Translations under genes and position numbers: made by a program | In this document: in pieces, positions 8,839-20,684 of the stretch | How positions within the stretch are numbered: the stretch's first letter is position 1 | How the letters are laid out: each line of letters starts with the position of its first letter | Notes under the pieces: model-generated | The model's database searches: none | What the model was told of the DNA's origin: nothing | What the model saw: the letters and a program-made list of their open reading frames with translations, nothing else | Source: Miscanthus floridulus | Lineage: Eukaryota; Streptophyta; Magnoliopsida; Poales; Poaceae | Reading direction: 5' to 3' | NCBI RefSeq assembly: GCF_019320115.1 | Contig: NC_089585.1 | Span: forward strand, 144,353,769-144,417,768 | DNA: 64,000 nucleotides

Positions 8839-10672
8839 ATGAGTGGACGACAGGAGCCGAGGTCCAAGCACATGCATGATCCAGCTCTTGAGAAGTACAA
8901 GAAGGCGAGACAGGAGATGCATCCTGGATTCCAGCCGAGCAGCAGGAGGCCTACCAGAGCTGCCTCTAGTGTAGCACCTCAGTATGCAGAGGGACCAGGG
9001 AGCTCTTCTTCTGACACTGAGTCTGATGAGTTCAGAGTAGAGCCCAGAGAAGATAAAAAGAGGAAGAGCACTGACAGAGGATCAAATGGTGACAGCTCAG
9101 ATGAGGAGTAGGAGATTGAGGAGGAGGAGTCAGTTCCTCCAGTTCAGCACCAGCCTGGTCAAGGGATGCATTATGGTCTTCTTGAGACACGTCTGCCCAA
9201 TGTGCCCTCCTATGTTCCCAGAGTTGACTACAGGGGAAAGGGTATGACCAGGAAGGCTAGAGATGAGCGAAGGGTTGATCCGAGGAGCTTACCTAAGGTT
9301 TAGTATGATCACCGCTTCCAGACAGCCTTTCACTTGGACTTTTACTCCAGTGTGATTCTTACCAGGAACCCAGTAATTGCCAGGTCTCAATGGATTGACT
9401 GGTAATATATTAGAGAGTTGCAGAAGGCCTCAGTTAATCATGCTATTGCCATCTGCCAGAGCACAGGAGTTTATGAGATCATGGAGTTCCAGCATGACTG
9501 GAACACAGAGGTAGTAGCTCAGTTCTATGCTACTCTCTTTGTTGAGGAGGATGAGAGGCGGATGCACTGGATGCTTGAGGGCCAGTGGTACAGTGTTGAC
9601 TATGATATTTTTGCCGCTCATCTTGGCTTCTCAGAGGATGATCTCCAGAGGGACAGGATCCACATCGAGCAGGTGTTACCCCCCTGAGTAGCTCGCATAT
9701 ATGTATCCTCCTGGTGGTGAGAGAGGAGCTGTGGGGAAGGTTCTAGGTCTTCACCCTACCTACAGGTACCTGGATAGGATGTTCAGGAAGACTATTGACT
9801 GTAAGGGTGGAGACAAGGGCACCATTGCTGATTACTCCAGGAACCTACTCCACAGGATGGCACCTGATGCTCGGCCCTTCAGCGTGTTTGACTTTATTTG
9901 GTCCGAGATCAGGAGTGTTGGACAGAGGCCCCTTAAGGGCTGTGGTTTTGCTCCTTATATCATGCATATGATTGAGTAGGTGACAGGGCACACATTTGAG
10001 TATGATAAGATTCATAAGGCCCTAAAAATTATTGCAGATTTGCCTGAGACAGGGTTACCTCCAGCAGGACTAGGAGGAGCAGCAGCAGCACCAGAGGCAG
10101 ATGCACCTGGGAGTGGTGCACCAGCAGGAGCTTCACCTTCACCACGTGCTCCTTCACGTTCTACTTCACGCCGTGGTAGTCCTCCTTCGCCTATCCGCAG
10201 GCTTTTCAGCTCCATATTTGGGATGTGCCGTGACATCCAGACTAGGCAACAGAAGGAGAGGGAGGCTAGGAGGAAGGACACTCGGACTTTGAAGCAAATT
10301 GCTTCTAATCTTGAGCTTGATCCTCCTAGGTCTCCTCTATCAGATGAGGCAGCTAGTGAGCCTGAGACTGAGGAGCAGCAGCAGGCCAGATATGATAGAG
10401 AGTATGTTGAGTTCATACAGCAACAGCAGCAGCAGCAGGCACCTGAGCACCCTGACACTCTACCACTTCAGGCTCGTGTGCCTACTCACTCTCAGCCACG
10501 TCCCAGCACTGCCGACGACTATGCTACAGATTGGTGGAGTGACCTGACAGGTGGTGGTGGCCTCTACGGGTCTGGTGGCTATGACCCGTCTGGTGCGGGT
10601 GGTTCTCGTCCAGCCGGTGTTGCACGCTCAGATGATGAGGATGCTGGTCGAGATGATGCTGATGATGAGTGA
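8839..10672 (+). pseudogene. Decayed third ORF (putative plant transposon protein, env position) of element 1
   Basis: Reading from MSGRQEPRSKH at 8839, the frame is broken by TAG 9109, TAG 9301 and TAA 9403, by a one-base gain in a C run at 9679-9684, and by TAG at 9689 and 9977. It runs to TGA at 10670-10672. The core (FQHDWNTEVVAQFYATLF, MHWMLEGQWYSVDYDIFAAHLGF) aligns by eye with the third ORF of element 2 (YDWNREILAQFYATYYW, LQWMTDGRHYRIDFVTFCRILGFG). It belongs to the plant retrotransposon ORF family often labelled putative plant transposon protein or ATHILA ORF-1-like. The C-terminal part is P/S-rich with a Q run (about 10410-10440) and an acidic DDEDAGRDDADDE tail. It sits between the missing pol and the 3' LTR, where env-like ORFs of Sireviruses occur. 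The function is unknown. Confidence 0.75.
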
Positions 10673-11338
10673 TCTCAGCTTTCCGTGTCAGCTTGTAGCC
10701 CCTTTGTCCTTAGTATGTCATTGTTGGACCTTTGTGGTGATAGATGACAAAGGGGGGAGAGACTGATTAAAGCTTTAGGATAGTTTCATTTGCTTATCTT
10801 TGTACCTGAAGATATGTACTGCAGGCTGTAGTTTCTTGTTATTGAGCTTCATTGATGTATCTTGGATTTGAGATAGATTGTATCTTGTGAGAGATGAGAC
10901 TTATGCTTTATCTATGTATCTCTTGAGTCATGATCTTTATCTATATATATCAGTGGTTTCTGGACTTGAGAAAATTTGTAATGAGTGCTATGTGTGAATT
11001 ACATGTGTCATATTTATTTTCATAAGGACTATGCATGCTAGAATGAAAATATTTGATGTGATGCCTTTATATTTATTCTTGTATGATATATCTTGTCATA
11101 TGCATCACGGTTTCTCTTTGTCACACACACATGCACCCCACGGATGCAATGATTTAGGGGGAGTCTCCTATTTTGTTTTAATATGTGCAATTGACATTTG
11201 AGGTCATTTTGTGAATTCTAATCATAAGCACATATTAAGGGGGAGCCTCTCATAAATCATTGAACCCAAAAGCTTAAATGTTTATATCATTTTGTAAGCT
11301 TTAATCAAGTTGTCATCAATCACCAAAAAGGGGGAGAT
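10673..11338 (+). other. 3' untranslated interior of element 1 with multiple polypurine tracts
   Basis: Purine tracts TTTAGGGGGAG near 11153, AAGGGGGAG near 11238 and AAAAAGGGGGAGAT at 11325-11338. The last directly abuts the 3' LTR and should prime plus-strand synthesis. Repeated tracts are a known Sirevirus trait. Confidence 0.8.
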
Positions 11339-13708
11339 TGAAAGTGCATCTAGCCCTTTAGTGGGTTTTGGATGATTGAATGACAACGTGATTAAAGTAC
11401 TAACCCGTTTGCTAAGTGTGAACAGGTAATAGGTTATCTCACAGGTACTTAATGAAAGCCAAAATGATGTGTTGTTGTATAAACAATCTAGTTCAAGCAC
11501 AAGACAACAATGCAAATTGAATTCATGTAAAAGCTTATTTATTGTGGGATTTCCATGTACTATGTGAAAGCAAGCACGTGATCATTTGTTAATGAGACAT
11601 GAGGGATTGCATATGGAATGGTCTCATATTTGAAGCTTGCTAAATTAAAATGAAAAAGATAACAATACATATGAATGGATGATTCAACACAAGATGTGAC
11701 TTGATGGCTTGAGATGGTGAAGATAGCAAGGAAAGGCTTCGAGGTACTAAGCAAGGGTGAAGGGCAAGCGATGGCTTGGCGGCCGAAGAACCTAGCTAGG
11801 GTGAAGAAGAAAGTACTTGCATTTAGTTGAGGTACTAATCAAGCTAAGATGGTCATATTGATGTGAAGAATCAAATCTATAATGAAGTATTTGATGGAAG
11901 TGACTTGATACATTTGGGGTTATTCAAATTTGATGAATGGAATCAAGTCACATGCTCAAGATGGCTATGCTCAAGTGAAAAGATCAACATCAACTTGTTA
12001 GCACCCTTACTTGATGAAGATTGGAAGGGACGGCATAAATTCAAAAGAAATCAACTCAAGTGGTATAGATTCATTTTTGTTTTGATCTTGAGTTTAATAG
12101 GTATGCCGTTCTATTAAGAGGGATGCATCATGTTGATAGATAATGTTTCATAAGTGCTCAAGCCAACCCATGTGAGTTTTGAGAATTTGAGCGACAAAAG
12201 ACCTAACTGATTTCTTGCTGGTCTGGCAATACCGGACGTGTCCGGTATTCATACCGGACGTGTCCGGTATTTGTCCAGCAGCTGTAAAATTGTTGCTCTC
12301 GGATTGGTTCGTCGGGAGTTCCGACGTAGGTCGGGAGTTCCGACGGTCGGGAATCCCGGCATGGGTCGGGAGTTCTGATGTCTCGCACTTCAACAAACTT
12401 GGAGGTTTTACTGTCCTGGTCATACCGGACGTGTTCGGTATTCATACCGGACGTGTCCGGTATGGATGACCAGAAGCCAATGGCTAGTTTTCAAAAGCCG
12501 TGAGGGTCGGGAGTTCCGACGTAAGTCGGGAGTTCCGACGGTCGGGAGTTCCGACATATGTCGGGAGTTCCGACACCTCACTAACTTTAACTCAGTTACA
12601 TGTTCTTCAAAATTACTGAGGGTCGGGGGTTCCGACTTGTGTCGGGAGTTCCGACGGTCGGAAGTCCCGGCATTCTTCGGGAGTTCCGACGCCTCACAAC
12701 ATCACTGTAACTAAGTTACCGTTGGCGCAGTATGAGTCATACCGGACGTGTCCGGTATGCATACCGGACGTGTCCGGTATTGCAACGGCTATAAAACGGC
12801 TAGTTTTTCAAGGGGGCTATAAATACCCCCAAGCCTCCACCTTTGGAGGCTGCTGATTCTGCTGAGATAGACACACGTTTTTGAGCCTTGCCAACTCTCC
12901 TAAACCCTCTCTTAGTGAGTGTGTGATCCAAATTGCAAAATTAATTTGTGGGTTGAGAAAGAATTTGAAAAAGAGAGCAAGCCACCACTTGAGCACTTGT
13001 TCATATTGTCAATCTCGTGATTCGCATTTGTTACTCTTGGACTCTTCGGTCCTAGACGGCTAGGCGTCGCCGGAGAGCAATCGAGAGATTGTGGTTGCCT
13101 CGAAAAGTTTGTAACGGTCGATTCCGCCGCCTCGGAATCATTTAGTGGAAGGAGGAAAAGGAGTTGGAAAAGACTCCGGCTAGAGTGACCTTCGTGGTAC
13201 CCTCTAGGGCTGACCTTCGCTGGGTCGCCCGCAGCCCCCTCAACGGAGAGTAGGACTCAAACGAGTCCGAACTTCGGTAAAACAAATATCGTGTCTTAAT
13301 TCGCATTTCATTTGATATTTGTGTTGCTCTAGCTGTTCTGCAGGTTCTCCGTGTATATTGTCATCTCCATTAGGTGCCTGCAGTTTGGTTTGAAGATAGA
13401 AATCGAAAGGAGTAAGTTCGGGGCCGATCTGCAGAAATCGTGTATACCGGCACATCCGGTATTTCCTGCCTGCACTGAAAATATTTATTCTCTGCTCTAA
13501 CTTGGTCTTGCAGGGTTGTAGCTTCTAGATATATTCTTTATACCTTGTTTACTTCGTGGCTAACTTGTGACTTGTGAGGGGTGGTAGTACTCTTAATTTG
13601 GAGTTTCCATTTTGGAAACTCCCCTTTCTAATTGTTTCTGCATTTAAAGGTGTTAATTTTCAGAAACGCCTATTCACCCCCCTCTAGGCGGCATCCTAGG
13701 TCCTTTCA
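11339..13708 (+). repeat. Element 1 3' LTR
   Basis: 2370 bp, from TGAAAGTGC to GTCCTTTCA. It repeats the layout of the 5' LTR: palindrome A pairs at 12229/12251, 12422/12444 and 12739/12761, and palindrome B groups starting near 12311 with the same 19-16-19 spacing. It keeps a palindrome A unit missing from the 5' LTR and has extra sequence at about 13462-13545. Confidence 0.93.
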
Positions 13709-14160
13709 CAACCGCATGCTACAAGTGTATGTTCTAGGGGTGTTTTAGACAAATGTTGCAAGTTGTTCATCTGGATGTTGCATATGTTGCAATATATATA
13801 TGGAAAAAAAATATTTGTTTTATCTAGATGTTGCATATGTTTCACACATATGTTGTAAGTGTATGTTCCAAATGTTTCAGCTGTTTCAGACGTATATTGT
13901 ACCAAGTGTTTCATGTTTCATATGTATGTTCGGAGAGTCACGTGGTGTGCAATCCGCAGGCGGGGCGCGTGGATTCCTGCGTGCGCGTGAACGGAGCAGG
14001 CGCGGGTGGTCCCATGGGTAGGCGGGTAGGGCAAGTCGAAAGGGTGGCGCGGGCGGTCCCTAAGTGCGCGTGAGAAATGGGGAATCTATACACAAACATG
14101 CGCGGGCGTTCGGATGGGGGCGTCGCTCCAGACGCCAGCTCTACCGGGAAATCGTCTGCC
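13709..14160. mobile_element. Right part of the Mutator-like remnant that hosts element 1
   Basis: Begins with the second TSD copy, CAACC. It carries the repetitive TGTTGCAAGT / TTCATCTGGATGTTGCATATG wording common in grass Mutator-like elements, then a GC-rich block ending near GCGTTCGGATGGGGGCGTCG. No transposase remains. The boundaries are uncertain. Confidence 0.45.
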
Positions 14161-14475
14161 AGAGAAGAGACCGAAGGTGCGTGCGGCACCGCAGTATAGC
14201 ATGCCAAAAATGGGGGCGTTTGGCTGCGGGAAAAAAGCAATAGACGCGGCAGTAGCTGCGTCTTTTGCAGCCGAACACTCTCAATTCTTAGCACAGCGCA
14301 AAGGCAACTTTGCCACTCCATCAACTGCATAAAGTGGCACGGTAAAGTTCAAATTCTGAACTAAAAGATCGAAATGGTTTTTATTTTAAAAATTTTGAAC
14401 TAAAAGAATTTGAATAACTCTGAATTTTTATATTCAAAATTTTGAATTAAAAGAATTCTAATAACTTTGAATTGA
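14161..14475. other. Unassigned sequence
   Basis: A mixed GC-rich then strongly AT-rich stretch. The tail has repeated AAAATTTTGAA(C/T)TAAAAGAAT wording (about 14380-14475). No gene is supported. Confidence 0.4.
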
Positions 14476-14772
14476 GGCCTTGTTTAGTTTCTCCTAAAAA
14501 ATTTACATCATGTCCCATCGAATGTTTGGATACATGCATGGAGTATTAAATATAGACTAAAAAATAATCAATTGCTAGACCATGATTTGACAATAAAATG
14601 CTACAGTAATACATGTGCTAATGATGGATTAATTAGGCTTAAGAAATTCGTCTCGCGGTTTACTGACGGGTTCTGTAATTTTTTTATTAATATCCGAACA
14701 CCCTATGCGACACCCCCATTTAACACCCGATGTGACACCCTAAAACTTTACACCATGAAATTAAACAAGGCC
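14476..14772. mobile_element. hAT-like MITE with GGCCTTGTTTAG ends
   Basis: Terminal inverted repeats GGCCTTGTTTAGTTTC and GAAATTAAACAAGGCC enclose 297 bp without coding capacity. The flanks TGAATTGA and TGAATGTT match at 5 of 8 bases, so the TSD has decayed. An interior related to this family reappears on the other strand at 62510-62825. Confidence 0.75.
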
Positions 14773-15351
14773 TGAATGTTGCTCAACTAGTTCGATTCGT
14801 GGAACCCGTTCAGTAGGATTCAAAGCCACGTGAGTACTCAATATTTTTTCGGATTTAAGGGCTCGATGATGTGCCTTTCAATAGCAAGATGCATGTAATG
14901 TCTTTTCGTATTTTTCTAGAACATGAGGCATTTGTGATGACCTTCCTCATTTACCTACTTTTGTACCAAAAAGAAGTCATAAACAAGGAGAGGAGCCTAC
15001 TAGACCCAACATGGAAAGGGCCCTGGCACACGGAGGTGGTCGAGCACATGTGTGGAGAAGGTTGAGGGTGACGACAGATAAGGGAGACGTCATAAGCTAG
15101 GGCAAATCAAGGGAGGTGACCAACGGGGGAGGCATTAGGGGCTAGGGGAAAGCATAAAGAGGTAGATGTCAAGGGCGGGGGTGCGCGCGCGCATAGAGAG
15201 AGAGAGGACTCAGAGCGATCATTGGTGGCTAGGGCGACCAACGAGGGTGGCTATGGGAGTGGTGACCAACAAGGGAGGCGCCAGAGGTTGGAGGCGCACG
15301 TGGAGAGGGGGACGGGCACGGAGATGACCGCCGAATTTCACCTAATACGAG
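14773..15351. other. Intergenic sequence before the nested cluster
   Basis: No gene supported. The right part is G-rich with repeated GGGAGGYGACCAAC wording (about 15090-15270), perhaps a degenerate repeat. ACGAG at 15347-15351 is the left TSD of element 3. Confidence 0.45.
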
Positions 15352-15933
15352 TGAAAGCCCTAATTTGGTTTTGGATAATTGATCAAACCTAAGACTAACC
15401 TTTGATCTAAGTGTGTAATTTTGATGAGATAGTCCAATCCAAGTGGTAAAGCTAGATGATGGTCATGGTGAAGGTGATGGCCACAAAAGAGATGATCAAG
15501 TGCTTCACATTTGGGAAAGAAGAAAGAGAAAAACAAATATGGGCTCAAGGCAAAGGTATATTGATAGGAGCCATTTTTGGTTTGTACTCAAGACACCATA
15601 GAGGGTGTGAGTGATTTAGGATCGATATCCATACTATAAAGAGAGAAAATCTTTGGCTAAGCGGTTATCAAGTGCCACTAGGTGACATGACTCTTGCATA
15701 TGCATTTAGGAACCTAGTGTTCTAACTTTCACCCTTGTAAAATGCTTTAAAAATGCTAACACGTGTGCACACAAGTTGTACAATTTATGGTTAGCAAGTT
15801 AGAAGCAAGAGCGAAGTGGTTGTGGACTTAGAAAAAGAAAAGGAGGCGAAGGTGCTCTACCGGACTCCGCCATGGGGTGATCGGACTCACCCCTGGCGCG
15901 TCTGGTCATTTATAGCGAGGAGGCGCTGCGTTG
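15352..15933 (+). repeat. Element 3 5' LTR, left part
   Basis: The first 582 bp of the LTR up to the insertion of element 2; the last five bases are the CGTTG TSD. It resembles the start of the element 4 LTR at 32117 (TGAAAGC(C/T)CTA(A/G)TTT, then GGCTCAAGGCAAAGGT and TTGATAGGAGC). It contains degenerate ATCGGACTC...CGTCTGGTCA palindrome-like units near 15860-15910. Confidence 0.8.
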
Positions 15934-17145
15934 CGTAGGATCTACAGGAAGATAAAGAAGGCCTAGAGGGGGGTGAATAGGCCTGTAAAAATTTAACTCA
16001 TAACTCTGTTAGAACAGAGGGTGGCGCTGCCGGCCTTACAGGGCGGCACTGCCGCTCTACGAAAAATAATCTAACACAGTTGAGATTTAACAGAGATGAA
16101 CCTGACCCCACTAGCTGCATAATCCTGCAATATAACTTCAAGATCCAGTTCGAAGACTGGATACCACAGAAACTTCATGCAAAAGTGAATCGAGCAACTA
16201 AACCCTAACAACAGCTAGCAATAAGATGAACAGCATGTAAAGTAAAGATGAAGCACGCAAGACACAAGATTTATCCCGTGGTTTAGCTCACCACTAAGGT
16301 TTGCCTAAGTCCACGTTGTTGAGGAAGCCACAAAAGGCTTGAGCTTACCACAAAGGCTTGCCTTACCCTCGTTCTCAAATCAAGAGAGTGAACTCTTGAA
16401 GTGAGGGGTGATTTCTTAGCTTTCGAATGAGGTTACAAACCTCCCAAGGCTGCCACACAAGTTGGCAAGCACAAGGCGATGCCTAGCCGGCTAAGAGCAA
16501 GCTCCAAGAGTAACAAACCCTAGAACCGTCGGCCAAACATGAACCAAATGCTCTTAGACTTTGAGAATCAGTGGATCTTCTCTCCAATCGAGTTTTGCTG
16601 CCTTTTCTCTCAAGTTTTGATGGTTGGAATCAAGGATTAGCTTAAGGGATGGAGGAGCAACAATGGAGGAGAGAGGTGAGCTTTGGTTCTGTCTAGTTTC
16701 GAGCAGAATGACTGAGTAGAGAAGATGACCGTTGTGGGCCAGGTCTGAAGGGTATAAATACCCCCAAGCCCAACGGTCAGATAAGGGCGGCACTGCCGCT
16801 CTTAACAGGGCGACACTGCCGCCCTAGCCAAAATAGGTATGGCTAGCTATTTTGACTAGGTGGGAGGATGTAAATCTATGAATTTGAGCATCTGATTCAA
16901 CAGTTGACCAACTGTCCTAAAATTCCTCTTAATAGTACGGCTTTCCCTAAACTCAAATTCAAAACATAAAGAATTTAAACCTCCTTTGAGCTAGGTCTAG
17001 CCACCTTTTGTAATTAGGACACCTGCAACCTGTTCATCATCCTCATTCTTCGATTCCCTGCTTATCATCTCGATAAATCTCATTAGTCCTCAAATTTGGT
17101 GGTCATCAATATCAAAACCCACAATAGGGCTTGATTGCACTTATA
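15934..17145 (-). repeat. Element 2 3' LTR
   Basis: 1212 bp. Palindrome C copies lie near 16019, 16040, 16784 and 16808. TATAAATACCCCC near 16752 marks the core promoter on the minus strand. The outermost base of the element has changed (CGTAGG here, TGTAGG in the other LTR). Confidence 0.9.
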
Positions 17146-17773
17146 ATCTCCCCCTTTTTGGTAATTGATGACAACCCAATTAGAGCTTACACATGATATG
17201 AAATCTAAACTGAGATTTTTGAACCATGGGTGTAGGAGCCTCCCCCTAAATATGTGAATAGAGATTTGAATTCTCAATTTAGCATGAAAGGCCACAATTC
17301 ACATTTTAGGTGTGATGGGAACCTCCTCCTACATCCATGCCTGCTGTGGGGTGCTAAACAAAGTGTCATAGGAATAAACTTGATGCACATGACAGGTTTT
17401 ATCAGTTCAAGCACATAAGATCTTGGCTGATGCAGCATAGGGCGGCACTGCCGTCCTGACTATATTAGTCAGGTAGCAATCAAATTTCTATAGCATATCA
17501 TGTGAATATAAAACAATCTAAAATCAAAATATGACAAGCTAAAGCAGTAACCATGAATACATGTCCATATTCGAAGCAAATTAAGTCACAAAGTAGCATA
17601 AGTTTATAAAATAGAGTTTTAAGCGACTCTCAAACTCACAACCTAACTACTCTCATCGGATCTGAACATCAAGCGCAGCAGCGAAGAACATATGGCATCG
17701 AAAAACTATTGACCCCTCTAATTTTCTCCCCCGTTGGCATCAAGTACCAAAAAAAGAAGAAAGAGAAGAGAAA
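17146..17773 (-). other. 3' untranslated region of element 2 with polypurine tracts
   Basis: On the + strand, CTCCCCCTTTTTGG at 17149-17162 is the purine tract abutting the 3' LTR. A second copy, CTCCCCCTAAAT, lies near 17241. Palindrome C is present at about 17439-17456. Confidence 0.8.
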
Positions 17774-19531
17774 TCACTCATCACTGTCGAAGTCGACGCG
17801 GGCACGTCCGGCGACATGGGTGTGTGAAGTGAAGCATGCTGAACGTCGCGAAGGTGCTACCCCAGCTGAAGTAGAAGTCCCTGACTGATTCGTCGAAGGA
17901 CACGGTCTCCTAGAATATGTGCGAAACAAAGCTGCCTGAACCTGTGGATCGGCCTCTATAGGGTGGATCTCTGCACCAAGGTCCTACTGACTTGAGGGCT
18001 CCTCAAAATGCTGTCCCTATGGGTATCCATAGTACTGACTGAATGGCTCATATGAGTGTCCATGCTGCTGATCATCTGGTTGTTCATCATGGTGCTCATG
18101 TGTCTGATCCTGCTCCTCATCAGAAGAAGAAAGGCGAGGCAAGTTAGGAAACTGAGGTGGTGGCTGCACTAGTGGAAGTGATGGTAGCCCTGCCATCTCC
18201 CTAGCATGCCTCACTGCTTCTCTGTTCTCCATTCGATCCTCATAAGCAGTCTATGAAGCATATGCATAATGAGTAAAGATAGCCTTCATCTATGCAATCA
18301 TCTTTCCCCACTTTGACTTCTTCTTTTATTCCCTAGCCCTGGATGGCTCAAGAATATCTCTCTGTGTAGCTCCAGAAGGGTGAAAGCCTACTGCCCCATG
18401 ATCTCTAGGTCCTCTAGAACTAATGTGCTGAGTAGCTAATCCAAGTCCCCTTAAACCACCATGGGTCTTCTTGATCTTGTAAACAGTGTGCTCATAATCC
18501 TTAGGGAACCACATGCCAGTCACTCTCTCAATCATAAACATGAGGTAAGGAGCATAGGGCAAAGATCTTCTTCCATCATCCATGGCATATGCTAGCTCAA
18601 CCCAAATGAATCTTGGAACATTAAACTTTTCATAGCTGGGAAACCTAGACAACACATTAGTGATATAGCCATTCAAATATGTTGTATTGTCTTTAGGGTT
18701 GAGAGTGATCCTGAAAAGATTGTTCATGATGTAATAGAAACTCTTGAGCTTGGTCCTTGACCAATCAGGAACTACAAGATTTTGATCCTCCCACATGAAG
18801 CTTACTTCCATTGGCTCAAGACGATGCTCATTATGAATCCTCTCATATCCCCTATGGATGTGTCCAAAGCCAAGAATACGACAGAAGGTGACAAAATCAA
18901 TGCGATAATGTCGCCCATCAGTCATCCATTGAAGCTTATCCACTTCCTTGTTCCAATAGTAAGTAGCATAGAACTGAGCAAGAATCTCCCTGTTCCAATC
19001 ATACCTGAAACTCATGATGTATGTCATCTCAAAGCGGTCATAGGTCTTGATTGTTGTAGCAAACTGATGATCATCCCTGCTCTCCAAGTCACCAAAGTCA
19101 ATGTACTGCATCTTGCTAATCTTGCCCTTTGACTTAGATAGAATGGCTGTAGCATAAAAATCAGATTGGAAAGCATTCCAAAATCTATAATCAATGCCAT
19201 TTGATCTGTCAGAGGAGTAGGGATCAATCTCTCTGGCTTCACCTGTCTTCTTCCAACTCATGGAATAATCAACAACTCTATGATCATCACTGTTTTGGGG
19301 AGGAATGAGATCAAACCTATCAGTGTTATCTCTCATGTAGCTGCTATCAAACTCTGAAATGTGCAAAGGAGAATCAAGCCACACATGAATAGTTCTTCCC
19401 ATCCTCTGAATGTTTTCCTCTTCAGCAAGATCTTCATCAAGATTTCTGTCTCTGGGAGTATAGCTCGCCTATCCCCTACCTCTCTTGACCTTTTGCTTCG
19501 TTGTCAACACCTTCCTTTTACCTCGGTCCAT
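17774..19531 (-). pseudogene. Third ORF of element 2 (putative plant transposon protein, env position)
   Basis: Begins MDRGKRKVLTTKQ at 19531, has an early TAG, then a clean 358-residue stretch (19402-18326), then further stops, and ends ARVDFDSDE at 17774. The conserved core reads FRYDWNREILAQFYATYYW, then LQWMTDGRHYRIDFVTFC, then SFYYIMNNLFRITLNPKDN and FIWVELAYAMDDGRRSLPYAPYLMFMIERVTG. It matches the equivalent ORF of element 1 over several hundred residues in the same order. The C-terminal part is proline- and H/D/Q-rich. No signal peptide or membrane segment is evident, which argues against a true envelope protein. It lies between RNase H and the 3' LTR. The role is unknown. Confidence 0.75.
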
Positions 19532-20684
19532 CTATGCAATTTAAATGAGACTTGATAAGAAACTGTATAAGATAATGAGTTAAACACAGCTGCAAGCAGG
19601 TTTTAATAAGAAAAAGAATTTTGAAAATGACACAGGAAGCTTTGCTGGATTTGGATTCAGCATGGTAGGGCGGCACTGCCGCCCCCTGAGGCCGGCACTG
19701 TCGCCCTCAGTTGCTTCACTATTTCATTTTCAACTTTCTCGTTCTGGTTAAATCCTATTTCTAACAGTGTCTATTCATCGTCACAATTTCAGAATCACAG
19801 TCTAAGCAAGGAATACATGAAACCATAGCCATGAATTTAAAAGATTGAGTATGAAAAACTTTAGAAACAATTTTTGATAAATGAATCCAATCCATTCTAA
19901 AATTCATCGGATTTATGAGCTTGAGTATAGCAGTTAGAATCTGCTAGGGGTGCCATTAATGGTCCCAAGGGCGGCATTGCCGCTCTCCCCAAAATCATCC
20001 AACTGGTGAAATCCAAAATTAACTCAATCCAACCATCAAAAACCTTTCTAAACCCTTCATACTCCCCCTAGAAACTAAAATCTATGACTAAAAGCTTCTC
20101 ATTGCATAGATCAAAAGGGGTTAGGGTTTCACCTTGCTTCCAAATCGTTGGAGTCAAGAGAGAAGAGAAGAAATAGCTCGGCCAGGAGCCTCCTGCAGTG
20201 GCCAACGATGAAGAGCCTTGGCCGGCAGCAGGGGCGGCACTGCCGAGGTGGCAGGTCACGAGAAACGGCGGCGGTGCGTGCTTGAGAGAGAGGAAGAGAG
20301 GAGCATGGGTGTTGGCGTCGGCTGGGAGAGAAGGAGAGAGTTGCGTCGGGGGCCAGAGAAGGAATAAGTAGAAGAAAACGGGCCCCGCAACCCAGCCAAA
20401 ATTGGCAGAAAATGGTCCAGTTTTCAGAGGGCGGCACTACCGGCCAATAAGAGCGGCACTGCCACCCTGCCAATTTTGCAGGGATTACACTAAAACTTTA
20501 TGACCTCCTTCACCTCAGATATGGATACATATTCTCTAAATATCATGACCAGTAAGCAATCAACAATACAGACAATGGTCATGACACTTAGTTGGCCTTT
20601 TGAAATGGTTTTGAACCACAATATAGTATTTTTTTAAATCATTTTCCTATGTCGCTAGGTTATCAAATAGAGGTGTGCCATATT
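19532..20684 (-). other. Non-coding spacer between pol and ORF3 of element 2
   Basis: Contains palindrome C copies near 19667, 19690, 19969, 20224, 20429 and 20450 (several in pairs) and a CTCCCCC tract near 20063. No coding frame is supported. The minus-strand frames at 20068-20473 cross the palindromes and have no family match. Confidence 0.65.

Larger units (their letters stand above)
2410..13708 (+). mobile_element. Element 1: Sirevirus-like Ty1/copia retrotransposon with gag and ORF3 but no pol
   Basis: Complete element bounded by two TG...CA LTRs (2410-4694 and 11339-13708) and a 5-bp TSD, CAACC. A methionine-tRNA-type primer site follows the 5' LTR and a purine tract (AAAAAGGGGGAGAT) precedes the 3' LTR. 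The interior holds a long gag, a 2-kb non-coding stretch and a decayed third ORF. No protease, integrase, RT or RNase H is visible anywhere between 6741 and 11338, so it must have been mobilised by pol from another copy (class TR-GAG, non-autonomous). Several extra GGGGGAG tracts near the 3' end and the CACCCCCCTCTAG motif near the LTR end are known from the Sirevirus lineage. The LTRs look very similar, implying a recent insertion, but I did not compute divergence. Confidence 0.92.

Noticed and set aside
18326..19402. A host gene on the minus strand (358-codon open frame)
   Set aside because: It lies between pol and the 3' LTR of element 2 and has a homologue in the same place in element 1, so it is an element ORF.
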